From Oscillospiraceae bacterium (GTDB lineage: Bacteria > Bacillota > Clostridia > Oscillospirales > Oscillospiraceae): a stretch of DNA of 64,000 bases. Numbering within the stretch: the stretch's first letter is position 1; every line of letters starts with the position of its first letter. Location: assembly GCA_015068245.1 (NCBI GenBank), contig SVKU01000001.1, positions 186,001 to 250,000 on the forward strand, given 5' to 3'. Of the stretch, positions 33,398-43,798 are shown piece after piece. The notes beneath the pieces are model-generated. The model did no database searches, had not been told where the DNA came from, and saw only the letters and a list, made by a program, of their open reading frames with translations. The translations under genes were made by a program, and so were the position numbers.

Positions 33398-34017
33398 ACA
33401 TAGTAGTTCTTGTTTCCGGTGGAGGCACCAATCTTCAGGCTCTTATTGACGCTGAAAAATCCGGTCAGATAACCGGCGGTAAAATTACTGCTGTCATCTC
33501 CTCCAAACCCGGTGTTTTCGCACTTGAAAGAGCTTCAAAAGCCGGTATTCCCGGTCACGTTCTGGAACGAAAAAAGTATTCTGACAGCAACGAATACTGC
33601 AATGCACTGTTGAAGCTTCTTGATGAGCTGAATGCAGACCTGATCGTTCTGGCAGGCTTTATGACCGTACTTACCGCAGATGTTACCCGCAAATATGAAA
33701 ACCGTATAATCAATGTCCACCCTGCTCTTATCCCCTCCTTCTGCGGAGACGGATATTACGGACTTCGTGTCCATCAGGCTGCCCTTGACTACGGCGTTAA
33801 GCTTTCCGGTGCCACCGTGCATTTTGTAAATGAAAAAACCGACGGAGGCCCAATAATTCTCCAGCAGTCAGTACCGGTCCTTTCGGGCGACACTCCCGAA
33901 ATTCTCCAGAGACGTGTTATGGAACAGGCAGAATGGATATTGCTCCCCAGAGCCGTTTCCCTTTTCTGCGAAGGTAAACTTATAGTAAACGGACGTACCG
34001 TGGAAATAATCGATTAG
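33391..34017 (+). CDS. purN: Phosphoribosylglycinamide formyltransferase PurN
   Basis: 208 residues: [35 protein letters not shown] (catalytic Asn/His region) and [21 protein letters not shown]. Uses 10-formyl-THF to make FGAR. TTG start inside the last codons of purM. Confidence 0.96.
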   Translation: MVNIVVLVSGGGTNLQALIDAEKSGQITGGKITAVISSKPGVFALERASKAGIPGHVLERKKYSDSNEYCNALLKLLDELNADLIVLAGFMTVLTADVTRKYENRIINVHPALIPSFCGDGYYGLRVHQAALDYGVKLSGATVHFVNEKTDGGPIILQQSVPVLSGDTPEILQRRVMEQAEWILLPRAVSLFCEGKLIVNGRTVEIID

Positions 34018-34031
34018 AAAGGAATCTGATT

Positions 34032-35564
34032 ATGAAAAAGAGAGCTATACTCAGCGTTTCCGATAAAAGCGGAATTATTGAATTTGCAAAAGGTCTTGTT
34101 GACCTGGGTTTTGAAATCGTTTCAACCGGCGGCACAGAAAAAGCACTTAAAGATGCCGGACTGGAAGTTATCTCCATCAGCGATGTGACCAATTTCCCCG
34201 AATGTCTCGACGGTCGTCTGAAAACCCTGCACCCCAATGTACACGGTGGTCTTCTAGCCATGCGTGACAACGAAAAACATATGCAGCAGCTTGAAGAACT
34301 TGGCATCAACACCATTGATGTTGCCGTTATCAACCTGTATCCTTTCCGCCAGACTATCTCCAAACCCGGTGTTGCATTGGAAGAAGCTATTGAAAACATC
34401 GACATCGGCGGCCCGACCATGCTGAGAGCTGCCGCAAAGAACTGGAAAGATGTTCTGGTCATCACCGACCCCGCCGATTACAGCGTAGTACTTGACTCAC
34501 TTAAATCCGGCGAATACGACAGAGATCTCCACTTCAGACTGTCTGCCAAAGTCTTTGAGCACACCGCTCACTACGATGCAATGATAGCTGAATATATGCG
34601 TAAGCAGTTTACCGAAGAAATGCCCGAGCTTCTTACCGTAACCTACGAAAAGGTACAGGAGCTGCGCTACGGCGAAAACTCCCACCAGAAGGCAACCTTC
34701 TACCGTGAACCTTTCTTCAAGGAAGGCTCCATCGCCTACGCAAAGCAGCTTCACGGCAAAGAACTGTCCTACAACAACATTGGTGACGCCGATGCTGCTA
34801 TCGATATCGTTCGTGAATTCTCCATGCCCGCAGCTGTAGCTGTCAAGCATGCCAACCCCTGCGGCGTAGCCACCGGCGAAACCATCTACGAGGCTTATAC
34901 CAAGGCTTATGAAGCCGACTCTGTTTCCATTTTCGGCGGCATCGTTGCCCTTAACCGTCAGTGCGACAAGGCAACTGCAGAAGAACTTGCAAAGATCTTC
35001 CTCGAGATCATTATTGCTCCCTCTTTCACCGACGAGGCAATGGAAATCCTCACTCAGAAGAAGAATATCCGCCTTATGGAGCTTCCCGGTATCGACACTC
35101 CCAAATCTGCTGATATTATTCTCAAAAAGGTTTCCGGCGGCATGCTTGTTCAGGACTGCGACACTCTTCTTGGAGATGAAGAGCTGAAAGTAGTTACCGA
35201 CCGTGCCCCCACAGAAGAAGAACTTAAGGCACTGGCATTTGGTTGGAGAGTTGTTAAGCACACCAAGAGTAACGCCATCGTCCTCACCGGCGACAGCCAG
35301 ACCTACGGCGTTGGCCCCGGTCAAACCAACCGCATAACTGCTCTTGAACTGGCCATCAACTACGCCGGCGATAAGGCAAAGGGTTCCTGCATGGCTTCCG
35401 ATGCTTTCTTCCCCTTTGATGACTGCGTTGAGGCTGCTCACAAGGCCGGAATTACCGCTATCATTCAGCCCGGTGGTTCGATTCGCGACCAGGATTCCAT
35501 CGACGCCTGCAACAAATACGGCATCGCTATGGTCTTCACCGGCGTAAGACACTTCAAGCACTAA
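34032..35564 (+). CDS. purH: Bifunctional AICAR transformylase/IMP cyclohydrolase PurH
   Basis: 510 residues: the N-terminal IMP cyclohydrolase domain (ALSVSDKSG-like start [31 protein letters not shown]) and C-terminal transformylase domain ([28 protein letters not shown]). Last two steps of IMP synthesis. Confidence 0.98.
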   Translation: MKKRAILSVSDKSGIIEFAKGLVDLGFEIVSTGGTEKALKDAGLEVISISDVTNFPECLDGRLKTLHPNVHGGLLAMRDNEKHMQQLEELGINTIDVAVINLYPFRQTISKPGVALEEAIENIDIGGPTMLRAAAKNWKDVLVITDPADYSVVLDSLKSGEYDRDLHFRLSAKVFEHTAHYDAMIAEYMRKQFTEEMPELLTVTYEKVQELRYGENSHQKATFYREPFFKEGSIAYAKQLHGKELSYNNIGDADAAIDIVREFSMPAAVAVKHANPCGVATGETIYEAYTKAYEADSVSIFGGIVALNRQCDKATAEELAKIFLEIIIAPSFTDEAMEILTQKKNIRLMELPGIDTPKSADIILKKVSGGMLVQDCDTLLGDEELKVVTDRAPTEEELKALAFGWRVVKHTKSNAIVLTGDSQTYGVGPGQTNRITALELAINYAGDKAKGSCMASDAFFPFDDCVEAAHKAGITAIIQPGGSIRDQDSIDACNKYGIAMVFTGVRHFKH

Positions 35565-35576
35565 GGAGTTATCCCA

Positions 35577-36830
35577 ATGAAAGTTCTTGTAGTCGGCGGC
35601 GGTGGTCGTGAACACGCCATCTGCACCGCCCTTTCAAAAAGCAACAAGGTCAGCGAACTTTACTGCGCTCCCGGCAATGGTGGTATATCCACCATTGCCA
35701 CCTGCGTTCCCATAAAGGCAACCGATATCGACGGCATTACTGCTTACTGCACAGAAAATGCAATAGATTTTGTTATGGTTGCTCCTGATGATCCACTTGC
35801 ACTTGGCATGGTCAATAAGTTGACCGAAGCCGGTATACGCGCTTTCGGCCCCACTGCCGAAGCTGCACGCATTGAATCCAGCAAAGCTTTTTCCAAGACT
35901 CTTATGAACAAATACGGTATCCCCACTGCCAAATACTGCGTGTTTGACAATGTCAACGATGCCATAAACTTTGTTGAAAAGCAGGGTGCCCCCATCGTCA
36001 TTAAAGCTGACGGTCTTGCTCTCGGCAAAGGTGTTATCATTGCTGAAACAGTAATGGAAGCTAAAACCGCTGTCATTCACATGATGGAAAACAAAGCATT
36101 TGGTTCTTCCGGAGACAAAATCGTCATCGAGGAATTCATGACCGGCCCCGAAGTTACCGTACTTTGCTTTACAGACGGAAAGAACATAGTTCCTCTCCCC
36201 TCCTCCCAGGATCACAAGCGGGCTTTTGATGGTGACAAGGGCCTTAATACCGGCGGTATGGGTGCTATCTCACCTTCGCCTTATTACACCGAAGATATTG
36301 CTCAGCGCTGTATGGACGAGATTTTCCGTCCCACAATTGATGCTATGGCCAAAGAAGGTTACCCCTTCAAGGGCGTTATATATTTCGGTCTTATGCTTAC
36401 ACCCAATGGCCCAAAAGTCATCGAATACAATGCCCGTTTTGGCGATCCTGAAACTCAGGCTGTACTTTCACTGCTTGACAGCGATATTATGGATATTTTC
36501 GAGGCCGTTGTAGACGGTACTCTGGATAAGATAAGTATTCGCTGGAAAAATAAATCTGCATGCTGTGTTGTTATGGCAAGCGGTGGATATCCTCAGAAGT
36601 ACAATACCGGCTGTCCCATCAGCGGTCTTGACGCAGTACCCGAAGATATCACTGTATTCCATGCCGGAACCAAGCTGGAAAACGGCCAATATCTTACCTC
36701 CGGCGGTCGCGTTCTCGGTGTTACCGCCCTTGGCGATGATCTTAATGCAGCAATTGCCCGGGCATACCACGGTGTTGGCTGTATCAGCTTTGATAACGCA
36801 CATTACCGCAAAGATATCGGTCGAAAATAG
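35577..36830 (+). CDS. purD: Phosphoribosylamine-glycine ligase PurD
   Basis: 417 residues: VLVVGGGGREHAI, the ATP-grasp core (PIVIKADGLALGKGVIIA) and VIEYNARFGDPETQ, the metal-binding PurD signature. AAGGAG upstream. purC, purF and purL/Q are not in the window. Confidence 0.98.
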   Translation: MKVLVVGGGGREHAICTALSKSNKVSELYCAPGNGGISTIATCVPIKATDIDGITAYCTENAIDFVMVAPDDPLALGMVNKLTEAGIRAFGPTAEAARIESSKAFSKTLMNKYGIPTAKYCVFDNVNDAINFVEKQGAPIVIKADGLALGKGVIIAETVMEAKTAVIHMMENKAFGSSGDKIVIEEFMTGPEVTVLCFTDGKNIVPLPSSQDHKRAFDGDKGLNTGGMGAISPSPYYTEDIAQRCMDEIFRPTIDAMAKEGYPFKGVIYFGLMLTPNGPKVIEYNARFGDPETQAVLSLLDSDIMDIFEAVVDGTLDKISIRWKNKSACCVVMASGGYPQKYNTGCPISGLDAVPEDITVFHAGTKLENGQYLTSGGRVLGVTALGDDLNAAIARAYHGVGCISFDNAHYRKDIGRK

Positions 36831-36855
36831 ACCATCATTGGAAGGATTGTAAACA

Positions 36856-38250
36856 ATGAAGAGAACTCTTGTATCTGAGATTTTTGCTTCACCCGAAGCC
36901 TTTGACAAAACCCAGATAACCGTTGGCGGTTGGGTCAGAACTATCCGTGACCTTAAATCCTTCGGTTTTATTGAACTTAACGACGGCAGTTACTTTAAAA
37001 ACCTTCAGGTTGTTTTTGAAGACGGCGTTGTTGAAAATTATAAAGAAATTGCTAAGCAGAACGTGGGCGCTGCCCTTGTAGTATCCGGCACACTGGTTGT
37101 AACGCCTGAGGCAAAGCAGCCTTTTGAGCTGAAAGCTTCCATCATCGATGTTGAAGGTGCTTCCTCTCCTGATTACCCCCTGCAGAAGAAACGTCACTCT
37201 CTTGAGTTCCTGCGCACCATTGCTCATCTGCGCCCCAGAACGAATACTTTCTCTGCTGCTTTCCGTGTACGCTCCGTAGCTGCTCACGCTATCCACACCT
37301 TCTTCCAGGATCAGGGTTTTGTGTATGTTCACACACCCATCATCACCGCCAGCGACTGTGAAGGTGCAGGCGAGATGTTCCGGGTAACTACCCTTGAACC
37401 CGCTGATCCTCCTATGACCGAGGACGGTCAGGTTGATTTCACCCAGGACTTCTTCGGCAAGCCCGCAAACCTTACCGTTTCCGGTCAGCTGAACGCAGAG
37501 AGCTTTGCCATGGCTTTCGGCAAGGTCTATACCTTCGGTCCCACTTTCCGTGCCGAAAACTCCAACACTCAGCGTCATGCAGCAGAGTTCTGGATGATCG
37601 AGCCGGAAATCGCATTTGCTGACCTGGAAGACGATATGGAAATGGCTCAGGCCATGATCAAGCATGTTATTGCAACAGTTATTGAAAAATGCCCTGCAGA
37701 GATTGAATTCTTCAACCAGTTTATGGATAAGGGTCTTATTGAAAGACTTACCCACATCGTAAACTCCGATTTCGCCAGAGTTACCTATACCGAAGCTGTT
37801 GATATCCTTGCTGCCGCAGGTGATGTGTTTGAGTATCCCGTATCCTGGGGCTGCGATCTGCAAACCGAACACGAACGCTATCTGACCGAAAAGCATTTCG
37901 GATGTCCTGTATTTGTTACCGACTATCCTAAGGACATCAAGGCTTTCTATATGCGCATGAACGACGATGGCAAGACCGTTGCCGCTGTCGACCTGCTTGT
38001 TCCCGGTATCGGCGAGATAATCGGCGGCAGCCAGCGTGAGGAACGTCTTGACGTTCTGGAGGCCCGCATGAACGAAATGGGTCTGAACCCCGAAGATTAC
38101 TGGTGGTACCTTGACCTTCGCCGTTACGGCGGCACCAAGCACGCCGGTTTCGGTCTCGGCTTTGAGCGTCTGGTAATGTATCTTACCGGCATCTCCAATA
38201 TCCGTGACGTTCTGCCCCATCCCCGTACAGTAGGCAACGCTGATTTCTAA
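36856..38250 (+). CDS. asnS: Asparagine-tRNA ligase
   Basis: 464 residues of the class IIb synthetases: an N-terminal OB-fold anticodon domain ([20 protein letters not shown]), motif 2 ([20 protein letters not shown]) and motif 3 ([13 protein letters not shown]). The Asn form is preferred over Asp because of length and motif 2. It follows purD by 25 bp and may be cotranscribed. Confidence 0.96.
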   Translation: MKRTLVSEIFASPEAFDKTQITVGGWVRTIRDLKSFGFIELNDGSYFKNLQVVFEDGVVENYKEIAKQNVGAALVVSGTLVVTPEAKQPFELKASIIDVEGASSPDYPLQKKRHSLEFLRTIAHLRPRTNTFSAAFRVRSVAAHAIHTFFQDQGFVYVHTPIITASDCEGAGEMFRVTTLEPADPPMTEDGQVDFTQDFFGKPANLTVSGQLNAESFAMAFGKVYTFGPTFRAENSNTQRHAAEFWMIEPEIAFADLEDDMEMAQAMIKHVIATVIEKCPAEIEFFNQFMDKGLIERLTHIVNSDFARVTYTEAVDILAAAGDVFEYPVSWGCDLQTEHERYLTEKHFGCPVFVTDYPKDIKAFYMRMNDDGKTVAAVDLLVPGIGEIIGGSQREERLDVLEARMNEMGLNPEDYWWYLDLRRYGGTKHAGFGLGFERLVMYLTGISNIRDVLPHPRTVGNADF

Positions 38251-38274
38251 TCCCGCACCAAGGAATGATTAAAG

Positions 38275-39519
38275 ATGATCAAAACACCCTTTGTTAGTAA
38301 CGAACAGCTCAAAGAGATTGTTGCAAAATACCCGACTCCTTTCCATCTTTACGATGAAAAGGGAATCCGTGAAAACGCCCGCAGAGTTTATAAGGCTTTC
38401 TCATGGAATAAGGGATTCAAGGAATATTTTGCTGTTAAGGCAACTCCAAACCCCAGCCTTATGCAGATACTGCGTGAGGAAGGCTGCGGAGCTGACTGTT
38501 CTTCTCTGACCGAGCTTATGCTCTGCGAACGCATCGGTATCAGCGGTGATGAGATAATGTTCTCCTCCAATGCCACTCCCGTTGAAGATTTTGTAAAGGC
38601 TGCTGAGTTGAACGCAATCATCAATTTTGACGATATTACTCACATCGCCTATTATGAGAAAAACGTAGGTCCCCTGCCCGAAACTGTCTCCTGCCGATTC
38701 AATCCCGGCGGTTACTTCGAGCTTGGCAACACCATAATGGACTCTCCCGGCGATGCAAAGTACGGCATGACAAGAGGTCAGATGGCCAGCGCATTCCGTC
38801 TTATGATGGATAAGGGCGTCAAGCATTTTGGAATTCACGCTTTCCTTGCCAGCAACACCACAGCCAACGACTATTATCCCACGCTTGCTGCCCTGCTGTT
38901 CAAGACTGCTGTTGAACTTCACCGTGAGACAGGAGCGCACATCAAGTTCATCAACTTGTCCGGTGGCGTTGGTATCCCCTATCGCCCTCTGCAGGAACCC
39001 TGCAACATCGAGGCTATCGGCGAAGGTGTCCGTAAAGCATTTGAGGAAATACTTGTTCCCGCAGGTATGGGTGACATCAGCATATGCACCGAAATGGGAC
39101 GTTTTATGCTTGGCCCCTACGGATGCCTTGTTTCAACCGCTATCCACGAAAAGCATATTCATAAAGAGTACATCGGTCTCGATGCCTGCGCATGTAATCT
39201 GATGCGACCTGCCATGTACGGCGCATATCATCATATCACCGTTTCCGGCAAGGAAAATGCACCAAGTGACCATGTATACGATATCACCGGCGGTCTTTGC
39301 GAAAACAATGACAAATTTGCTATCGACCGTGACCTGCCTAAGATAGACATTGGCGACCTTATCATAATACATGATACCGGCGCCCACGGTCACTCCATGG
39401 GCTACAACTACAACGGCAAGCTCCGCAGTGCAGAGATTCTTCTTTGCGAAGACGGTTCAACCCGTATGATCCGCAGAGCCGAAACTCCCGAGGATTATTT
39501 TGCCACCCTTGATTTCTGA
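38275..39519 (+). CDS. Diaminopimelate decarboxylase family protein (PLP, fold type III)
   Basis: 414 residues: FAVKATPNPSLMQILREEG with the PLP lysine, INLSGGVGIPY, and a C-terminal ITGGLCENNDKFA with the catalytic cysteine. It belongs to the LysA/ornithine decarboxylase group, probably LysA for lysine synthesis. The sequence looks divergent enough to leave the substrate open. It ends the pur-asnS run, followed by a strong terminator. Confidence 0.85.
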   Translation: MIKTPFVSNEQLKEIVAKYPTPFHLYDEKGIRENARRVYKAFSWNKGFKEYFAVKATPNPSLMQILREEGCGADCSSLTELMLCERIGISGDEIMFSSNATPVEDFVKAAELNAIINFDDITHIAYYEKNVGPLPETVSCRFNPGGYFELGNTIMDSPGDAKYGMTRGQMASAFRLMMDKGVKHFGIHAFLASNTTANDYYPTLAALLFKTAVELHRETGAHIKFINLSGGVGIPYRPLQEPCNIEAIGEGVRKAFEEILVPAGMGDISICTEMGRFMLGPYGCLVSTAIHEKHIHKEYIGLDACACNLMRPAMYGAYHHITVSGKENAPSDHVYDITGGLCENNDKFAIDRDLPKIDIGDLIIIHDTGAHGHSMGYNYNGKLRSAEILLCEDGSTRMIRRAETPEDYFATLDF

Positions 39520-39526
39520 TTTATTG

Positions 39527-39560
39527 CGTCACCGCCCACCAACGGGCGGTGACGTTTTCT
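39527..39560 (+). terminator. Terminator of the pur-asnS-lysA run
   Basis: Perfect 11-bp stem CGTCACCGCCC/GGGCGGTGACG, 6-nt loop, then TTTTCTT. Confidence 0.95.
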
Positions 39561-39639
39561 TATACCGACTATACTGTCATTTTGAAAGATGGAATCTTGT
39601 AAAGATAAGTAACTTTGCTGACATTCAAAATAAAATTGC

Positions 39640-39675
39640 ATAAAAAAGAGCCGATGCAGTTTCCTGCATCGGCTC
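39640..39675 (-). terminator. Terminator of solute-binding protein gene
   Basis: Perfect 12-bp stem GAGCCGATGCAG/CTGCATCGGCTC, followed on the minus strand by TTTTTTA. Confidence 0.95.
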
Positions 39676-39686
39676 AAAGTATTTAC

Positions 39687-41459
39687 TTACTGCTTTTCAG
39701 CCCAGCGGTCATAAGCAGCCTGCTGGATCTCGAGGCATTCTTCGAGGCCAACAGCATATACGCTCTCAACAAAGGAATCATAATCGTCAAGAGACTTGGT
39801 GCCCATAATGAACTGGGTGATGTTTTCCATACACATAGTTTCAACGTCAGTGTAAATGGCGTTCAGTCTTTCCTGCTCTTCGGAAGTCAGGGAAACTTCG
39901 GAAGGAATCTTGAATGCATCATCCATGCCGGTGTTCCAGATTTCGGGAGCAGCAACGTCTTCTGCGGAGTAAGCGGTATCCATAGCGTGGGAGTCAACTA
40001 CGCAGCAGATGGTGTTGTTGGAAGCATAGACCAGCAGAGCGTCACGGACGGAGACACCGGGAGTGTTCAGAACCATGTCGGACAGGCTGGGATTGCCGTT
40101 TTCATCGTATTCGAGGCCACGGCCTTCGATGCCGTAGTTAGCCAGCAGAGAGCCTTCCTCGGTATACCACCAGTCAGCCCATTTGGCAGCCAGTTCGGGA
40201 TATTCGCAGTTGGTGGAGATACGGAAGCCGTTGCCTGCGCTCTTCTTGCTGTAGGTGGCGAAGTGGTTGATGCTGTCTTCGGTGGCGTGAGCGTCGTAGG
40301 TAGCTTCAGCCCAGAAGCCTTCAACCTCGCTCAGAGAGTTGTAGTTGCCGATGTTGCCCTTATCGGAGAACCAGATACCGGCCTGACCGCTCTGGATCTT
40401 CTGACCATACTGGGGGCTGTTGAAGTTGGAGTTGATGGAGATGAAGTCCTTATGGATAAGGCCTTCGTTGTACCACTGGTTAACAAGGGTCAGATAATCC
40501 AGGTAACCGGGTTCAACAACGCCGTACTTGATGGTGCCTTCTTCAACGTACCAGGGAGCAACACTCATGGGAAAGTTGGAGATATAGCCGTTGACGCCGA
40601 AAGCGGAGCAGATGAAGTTGTCCATGGCGCAGCCGTTGGAAGCCAGTACCAGAGGCTCTTCAAGACCAAACTCGGTCTGGAAAGCCTTCAGAACGTCGTA
40701 CCACTCGTCGATGGTGTAGGGCTTTTCCATGTCCAGCTTTTCAAGCAGGTCAACACGGATCTGGGGACCATAGGAACCAAGCCCGTTCTCGGTAACAACA
40801 GCAAGGAAGCCGGGCAGATAGCCGGCATCAGTCAGAGCGGTGTTGAGCAGCTCGTCATCAGTGGAGAGAATCTTATAGTAGTTGGGAGCGTACTGAGCAA
40901 CCAGATCACGAACATCAAGATAGATGTCTTCTTCGATGGCCAGTTCGTCGCCGCCGGTGTAGTTCAGGCCCCAGCCAACAAGGTCGGGATAGTCGCCGGA
41001 AGCCATCATAATGTTGAACTGCTCTGAAGAAGCAGAGGTGGACAAAGGCATGTAGTTCATGGCAACGCCGGTAACTCTTTCAGCTTCCTGATAAATGTCG
41101 CAGTCAGCCATGCCTTCAGGATAGCTGGCAAACAGAGGATCGGGGAAAGTAGCGGCCAGAGTGATCTCTTCGCTGCCGTCAGACAGAGGCAGAGTCCACT
41201 GTTCAGGCTGTACGTTTTCGCCAAAGGTAGCGATAGCGAGAGCGGTGGGGCCTTCGCCGTCAGCCACGGGTTCTTCGGGAGCGGCTTCCTCTTCGGGAGC
41301 AGATTCTTCAGCAGGTGCGGATTCCTCTGCAGGAGCAGATTCTTCGACAGGTGCAGAAGACTCAGCGGGTACTTCTTCGGTCTTGCTGCCGCAGCCGCTC
41401 ATAACGGAAGCGATCATAACAAGAACAAGAAGAAGGGCAATGAGTTTTGTGTTTTTCAT
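39687..41459 (-). CDS. Extracellular solute-binding lipoprotein (orphan)
   Basis: 590 residues: a lipoprotein signal with lipobox SVMSGC (Cys 23), then a low-complexity linker of repeated EESAP units (about 30-70), then a large ABC solute-binding fold of the family that binds oligosaccharides or peptides (LipO-like). Trp-rich patches such as AAKWADWWYTEEGSLLANYG fit carbohydrate binding. No permease or ATPase gene is next to it, so it must work with a transporter elsewhere. It lies alone with its own terminator. Confidence 0.88.
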   Translation of the reverse strand: MKNTKLIALLLVLVMIASVMSGCGSKTEEVPAESSAPVEESAPAEESAPAEESAPEEEAAPEEPVADGEGPTALAIATFGENVQPEQWTLPLSDGSEEITLAATFPDPLFASYPEGMADCDIYQEAERVTGVAMNYMPLSTSASSEQFNIMMASGDYPDLVGWGLNYTGGDELAIEEDIYLDVRDLVAQYAPNYYKILSTDDELLNTALTDAGYLPGFLAVVTENGLGSYGPQIRVDLLEKLDMEKPYTIDEWYDVLKAFQTEFGLEEPLVLASNGCAMDNFICSAFGVNGYISNFPMSVAPWYVEEGTIKYGVVEPGYLDYLTLVNQWYNEGLIHKDFISINSNFNSPQYGQKIQSGQAGIWFSDKGNIGNYNSLSEVEGFWAEATYDAHATEDSINHFATYSKKSAGNGFRISTNCEYPELAAKWADWWYTEEGSLLANYGIEGRGLEYDENGNPSLSDMVLNTPGVSVRDALLVYASNNTICCVVDSHAMDTAYSAEDVAAPEIWNTGMDDAFKIPSEVSLTSEEQERLNAIYTDVETMCMENITQFIMGTKSLDDYDSFVESVYAVGLEECLEIQQAAYDRWAEKQ

Positions 41460-41487
41460 TTTTTCACCTTCTAATGTATTATAAAAA

Positions 41488-41502
41488 CCGGAAATAGTCC
41501 GG
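41488..41502 (-). promoter_or_regulatory. Small inverted repeat upstream of solute-binding protein gene
   Basis: CCGGA-AATAG-TCCGG, 29 bp upstream of the ATG and just upstream of a TATAAT-like box (minus strand). A possible operator; weak evidence. Confidence 0.35.
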
Positions 41503-41670
41503 AATTTATTCTAAAACAGCATCAATTATGTAATTATTATTTCAATAATGTTACACCAGAGAGAATAATATCATAACTAACTTTTCAAGTCAACTTTTCG
41601 TTGAAAACACATTGCATTCTTTATTTTTTGCACACATTTATTCTCATATTAAACAAAACGATAATACACA

Positions 41671-41699
41671 TTGACTAAAATAACCAACAGTTGTATAAT
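41671..41699 (+). promoter_or_regulatory. Promoter of beta-helix-like protein gene
   Basis: TTGACT (41671-41676), 17 bp and TATAAT (41694-41699), 40 bp before the ATG. Confidence 0.85.
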
Positions 41700-41739
41700 A
41701 TTTTCATCTAAAAATATTGAATTGAAAGGAAGTTTAATT

Positions 41740-43128
41740 ATGCCAAAGCTTAAAGGTATAGCACCGGAAATAGTCGAACGTATCCCCTACATTCCTCTTG
41801 GACCCGAAGAATGGTTCAAGGAAATGGGTATTGAAGATAAGGGCGGCCCACCTCCCATGGGTGCAGGTCCCGTTATGAAGCCCACCGTTTACGTCAAAGA
41901 CGGCAAGCTCTGCTCCGAAGGCGCAAACATCGAAACCCTTTACGGCGGCGAATTTGAAGACAAATGTGCAAAGGATCTGCGCATCGTTTCTTACGACGGC
42001 ATGGTAGGCGGCATCTTCTGCGAAGGCGCAGACACCGATTACACCGTTGAAGGCGCAGTCATCTCCCTGTCCGGTGACGGCAGCGGCCTTGGTGAAAAGA
42101 GTGCAGGTGCGGGCGTCAGCGGCAATGCTACTCTGACCCTGAAAGACGTACTTATCGACGTTACCGGTCTGAGCCGTACTTGTACCTCTGCCAGCGGCAA
42201 CAGCGTACTTAAAGTGTATGATTCTGTTCTTGCCTCCCACGGCGCTCCCTACGGCAAGGACTGCCCCGGTGAAGCACCCAAGACCTCACCTCCCGCAGCT
42301 CTTGAAATCGAAGGCAACAACCGTACCCACTGCACCATTCAGCAGTCTTACAGCTATTTCTATAACAGTCTGATCACCTGCGACGGCTGGGCTGCCCTGT
42401 CCACCGACGCTTCCGCCGGTTTTGTTTACCTCGAAGCCAACGACTGTAAGGTCGTTGCCACCAAGAGCGGCTACGGCTGTTACGCCGACTGGGGCTGCCA
42501 CGACGTATTCAACAACTGCTTCTTTGACGTAGCCTGCATGGCTGCCATCATGGCAGGTGAAGCTTCCGTCACCTTCAACAGCTGCGAAGCCAAGTGCGGC
42601 AGCTACCTCGGTCTTATCCACTGCGTAATGGGCCGCCATACCGAAGTTGGCGAGTTTACCGTTACAGACAGTAAGATCAAGACAAAAAAGGAAATATGCA
42701 TTGTTAAAAGTCAGAACGTCATTATCGACTTCAACAACTGCGAACTGCAGCCTGAAAACGGTATCCTTGTCCGCACCATTAAGAATCCTGACCCCCATGC
42801 AACTCAGGTCAAGGGTCGTCCCGTATTTGGCGACGAGGTATGGTTTACCGACATGAACGCCAACGGCGATATTCTCCACGAGGACTACGAGCGCGAAATG
42901 CGTGTATATCTGACTTCCGCTGTCCTCAAGGGCGCTGTCAAGAATGCCACCATACTGTTTGACCTAGGCAGCAAGTGGTATGCCACCGGTGACTCCGAAG
43001 TTGTCATCGGCTGCGAAGTCGACGTCGCTCAGATCGACGCTCCCGCAGGTGTTACTATTACCGCAAAGGCAGCTGACGGTCAGGGCGAATATGACCTGGC
43101 TTCCGGCGGCAAGCTGATTGTAAAGTAA
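41740..43128 (+). CDS. Unknown Gly/Cys-rich protein, probable right-handed beta-helix
   Basis: 462 residues from the ATG at 41740 (AAAGGAAG upstream). There is no signal peptide or membrane helix, so it is cytoplasmic as encoded. After an N-terminal region rich in Pro and Gly (GGPPPMGAGPVM) the protein consists of short repeating strands of the kind GxAxxxxxDxxVxxxxS (for example SGNATLTLKDVLIDVTG, SGNSVLKVYDSVLAS, GEASVTFNSCEAKCG, EFTVTDSKIKTKK), which suggests a right-handed parallel beta-helix as in pectate-lyase-like folds. It has about 18 cysteines. I recognise no catalytic set and assign no function. Monocistronic behind a strong promoter. Confidence 0.6.
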   Translation: MPKLKGIAPEIVERIPYIPLGPEEWFKEMGIEDKGGPPPMGAGPVMKPTVYVKDGKLCSEGANIETLYGGEFEDKCAKDLRIVSYDGMVGGIFCEGADTDYTVEGAVISLSGDGSGLGEKSAGAGVSGNATLTLKDVLIDVTGLSRTCTSASGNSVLKVYDSVLASHGAPYGKDCPGEAPKTSPPAALEIEGNNRTHCTIQQSYSYFYNSLITCDGWAALSTDASAGFVYLEANDCKVVATKSGYGCYADWGCHDVFNNCFFDVACMAAIMAGEASVTFNSCEAKCGSYLGLIHCVMGRHTEVGEFTVTDSKIKTKKEICIVKSQNVIIDFNNCELQPENGILVRTIKNPDPHATQVKGRPVFGDEVWFTDMNANGDILHEDYEREMRVYLTSAVLKGAVKNATILFDLGSKWYATGDSEVVIGCEVDVAQIDAPAGVTITAKAADGQGEYDLASGGKLIVK

Positions 43129-43131
43129 ACT

Positions 43132-43240
43132 TTTTCTGTCATTTCGAGTGAGGCAACGCAGTTGGTGACGAGAAATCCCCTGCTGTTTGCGTATACCTTG
43201 GGGATCCTCACGTTGCTTCGCTCCTCAGGATGACAGAAAA
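43132..43240. repeat. Intergenic inverted-repeat element, copy A
   Basis: About 109 bp bounded by TTTTCTGTCAT (43132-43142) and ATGACAGAAAA (43230-43240). Inside are GAGAAATCCCC and GGGGATCCTCACGTTGCTTCGC. It has the look of the TGTCATTCTGAG-type short interspersed elements found in many gut Clostridia. A second relative is at 44778-44841. Confidence 0.75.
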
Positions 43241-43243
43241 CTC

Positions 43244-43272
43244 AAAGGCTGCATCAATCTGATGCAGCCTTT
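43244..43272. terminator. Bidirectional terminator overlapping the DUF1836 stop codon
   Basis: Stem AAAGGCTGCATCA/TGATGCAGCCTTT with a 3-nt loop. It closes the beta-helix gene (T-tract on plus) and includes the last codons of DUF1836. Confidence 0.85.
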
Positions 43273-43766
43273 TTGGTTTCAAAGCAATTATTGACATATA
43301 TAACATTGGACAAAGCGATAATTACACTTCTTAGCATATCCTTTTCATCGGTATCAGTTTGGCCGATTCTGTCTAAATTATCTTTAAGGCCGCTGATATA
43401 CCGAAGTATGTTCTCAAACTCACAGCAAAAATAGTCATAAGCAGTGGGCGCATCATACACCAGCTTCTGCATTGAAAACAGCTGAGTAATGTTTTCAATG
43501 GACAGCACAGTCTTTCCGATAGTCACAAACATCAGATAAGCGATCTGGTCTGCATTATACTGCTTCTTGACAGGCGCAGTAACCACGCCCTTTTTGACAT
43601 AGTTGCTGACCATGGACGGCGTTATCTCTGCCAGTCCTAAAGGTGTGATATACCCGTTTATATATTTTGTAACCTGATCAAGATACAGCCCCATGTTTGG
43701 AAGTTCATTATAACGCGGTAATCTGAAATCGGCAATTATAGCCGCAAAAGATTCTTTAATATTCAT
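43254..43766 (-). CDS. DUF1836 domain-containing regulator
   Basis: 170 residues: FRLPRYNELPNMGLYLDQVTKYIN, then ITPSMVSNYVKKGVV and KKQYNADQIAYLMFV match DUF1836, a MerR-like helix-turn-helix family of Firmicutes. It is divergent from degV with three copies of an AATCGGTTT motif in the shared promoter zone, so it probably regulates itself and degV (inference). Confidence 0.88.
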   Translation of the reverse strand: MNIKESFAAIIADFRLPRYNELPNMGLYLDQVTKYINGYITPLGLAEITPSMVSNYVKKGVVTAPVKKQYNADQIAYLMFVTIGKTVLSIENITQLFSMQKLVYDAPTAYDYFCCEFENILRYISGLKDNLDRIGQTDTDEKDMLRSVIIALSNVIYVNNCFETKKAASD

Positions 43767-43798
43767 GCCTCAATAATAATCCAATTTTAAAAATCTGT

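Noticed and set aside
36889-38220. 443-residue minus-strand frame opposite asnS
   Set aside because: Shadow frame; class II synthetase motifs are on the plus strand.
39615-41027. 470-residue plus-strand frame opposite the solute-binding protein
   Set aside because: Shadow frame; the minus strand has a lipobox, ribosome-binding site and terminator.
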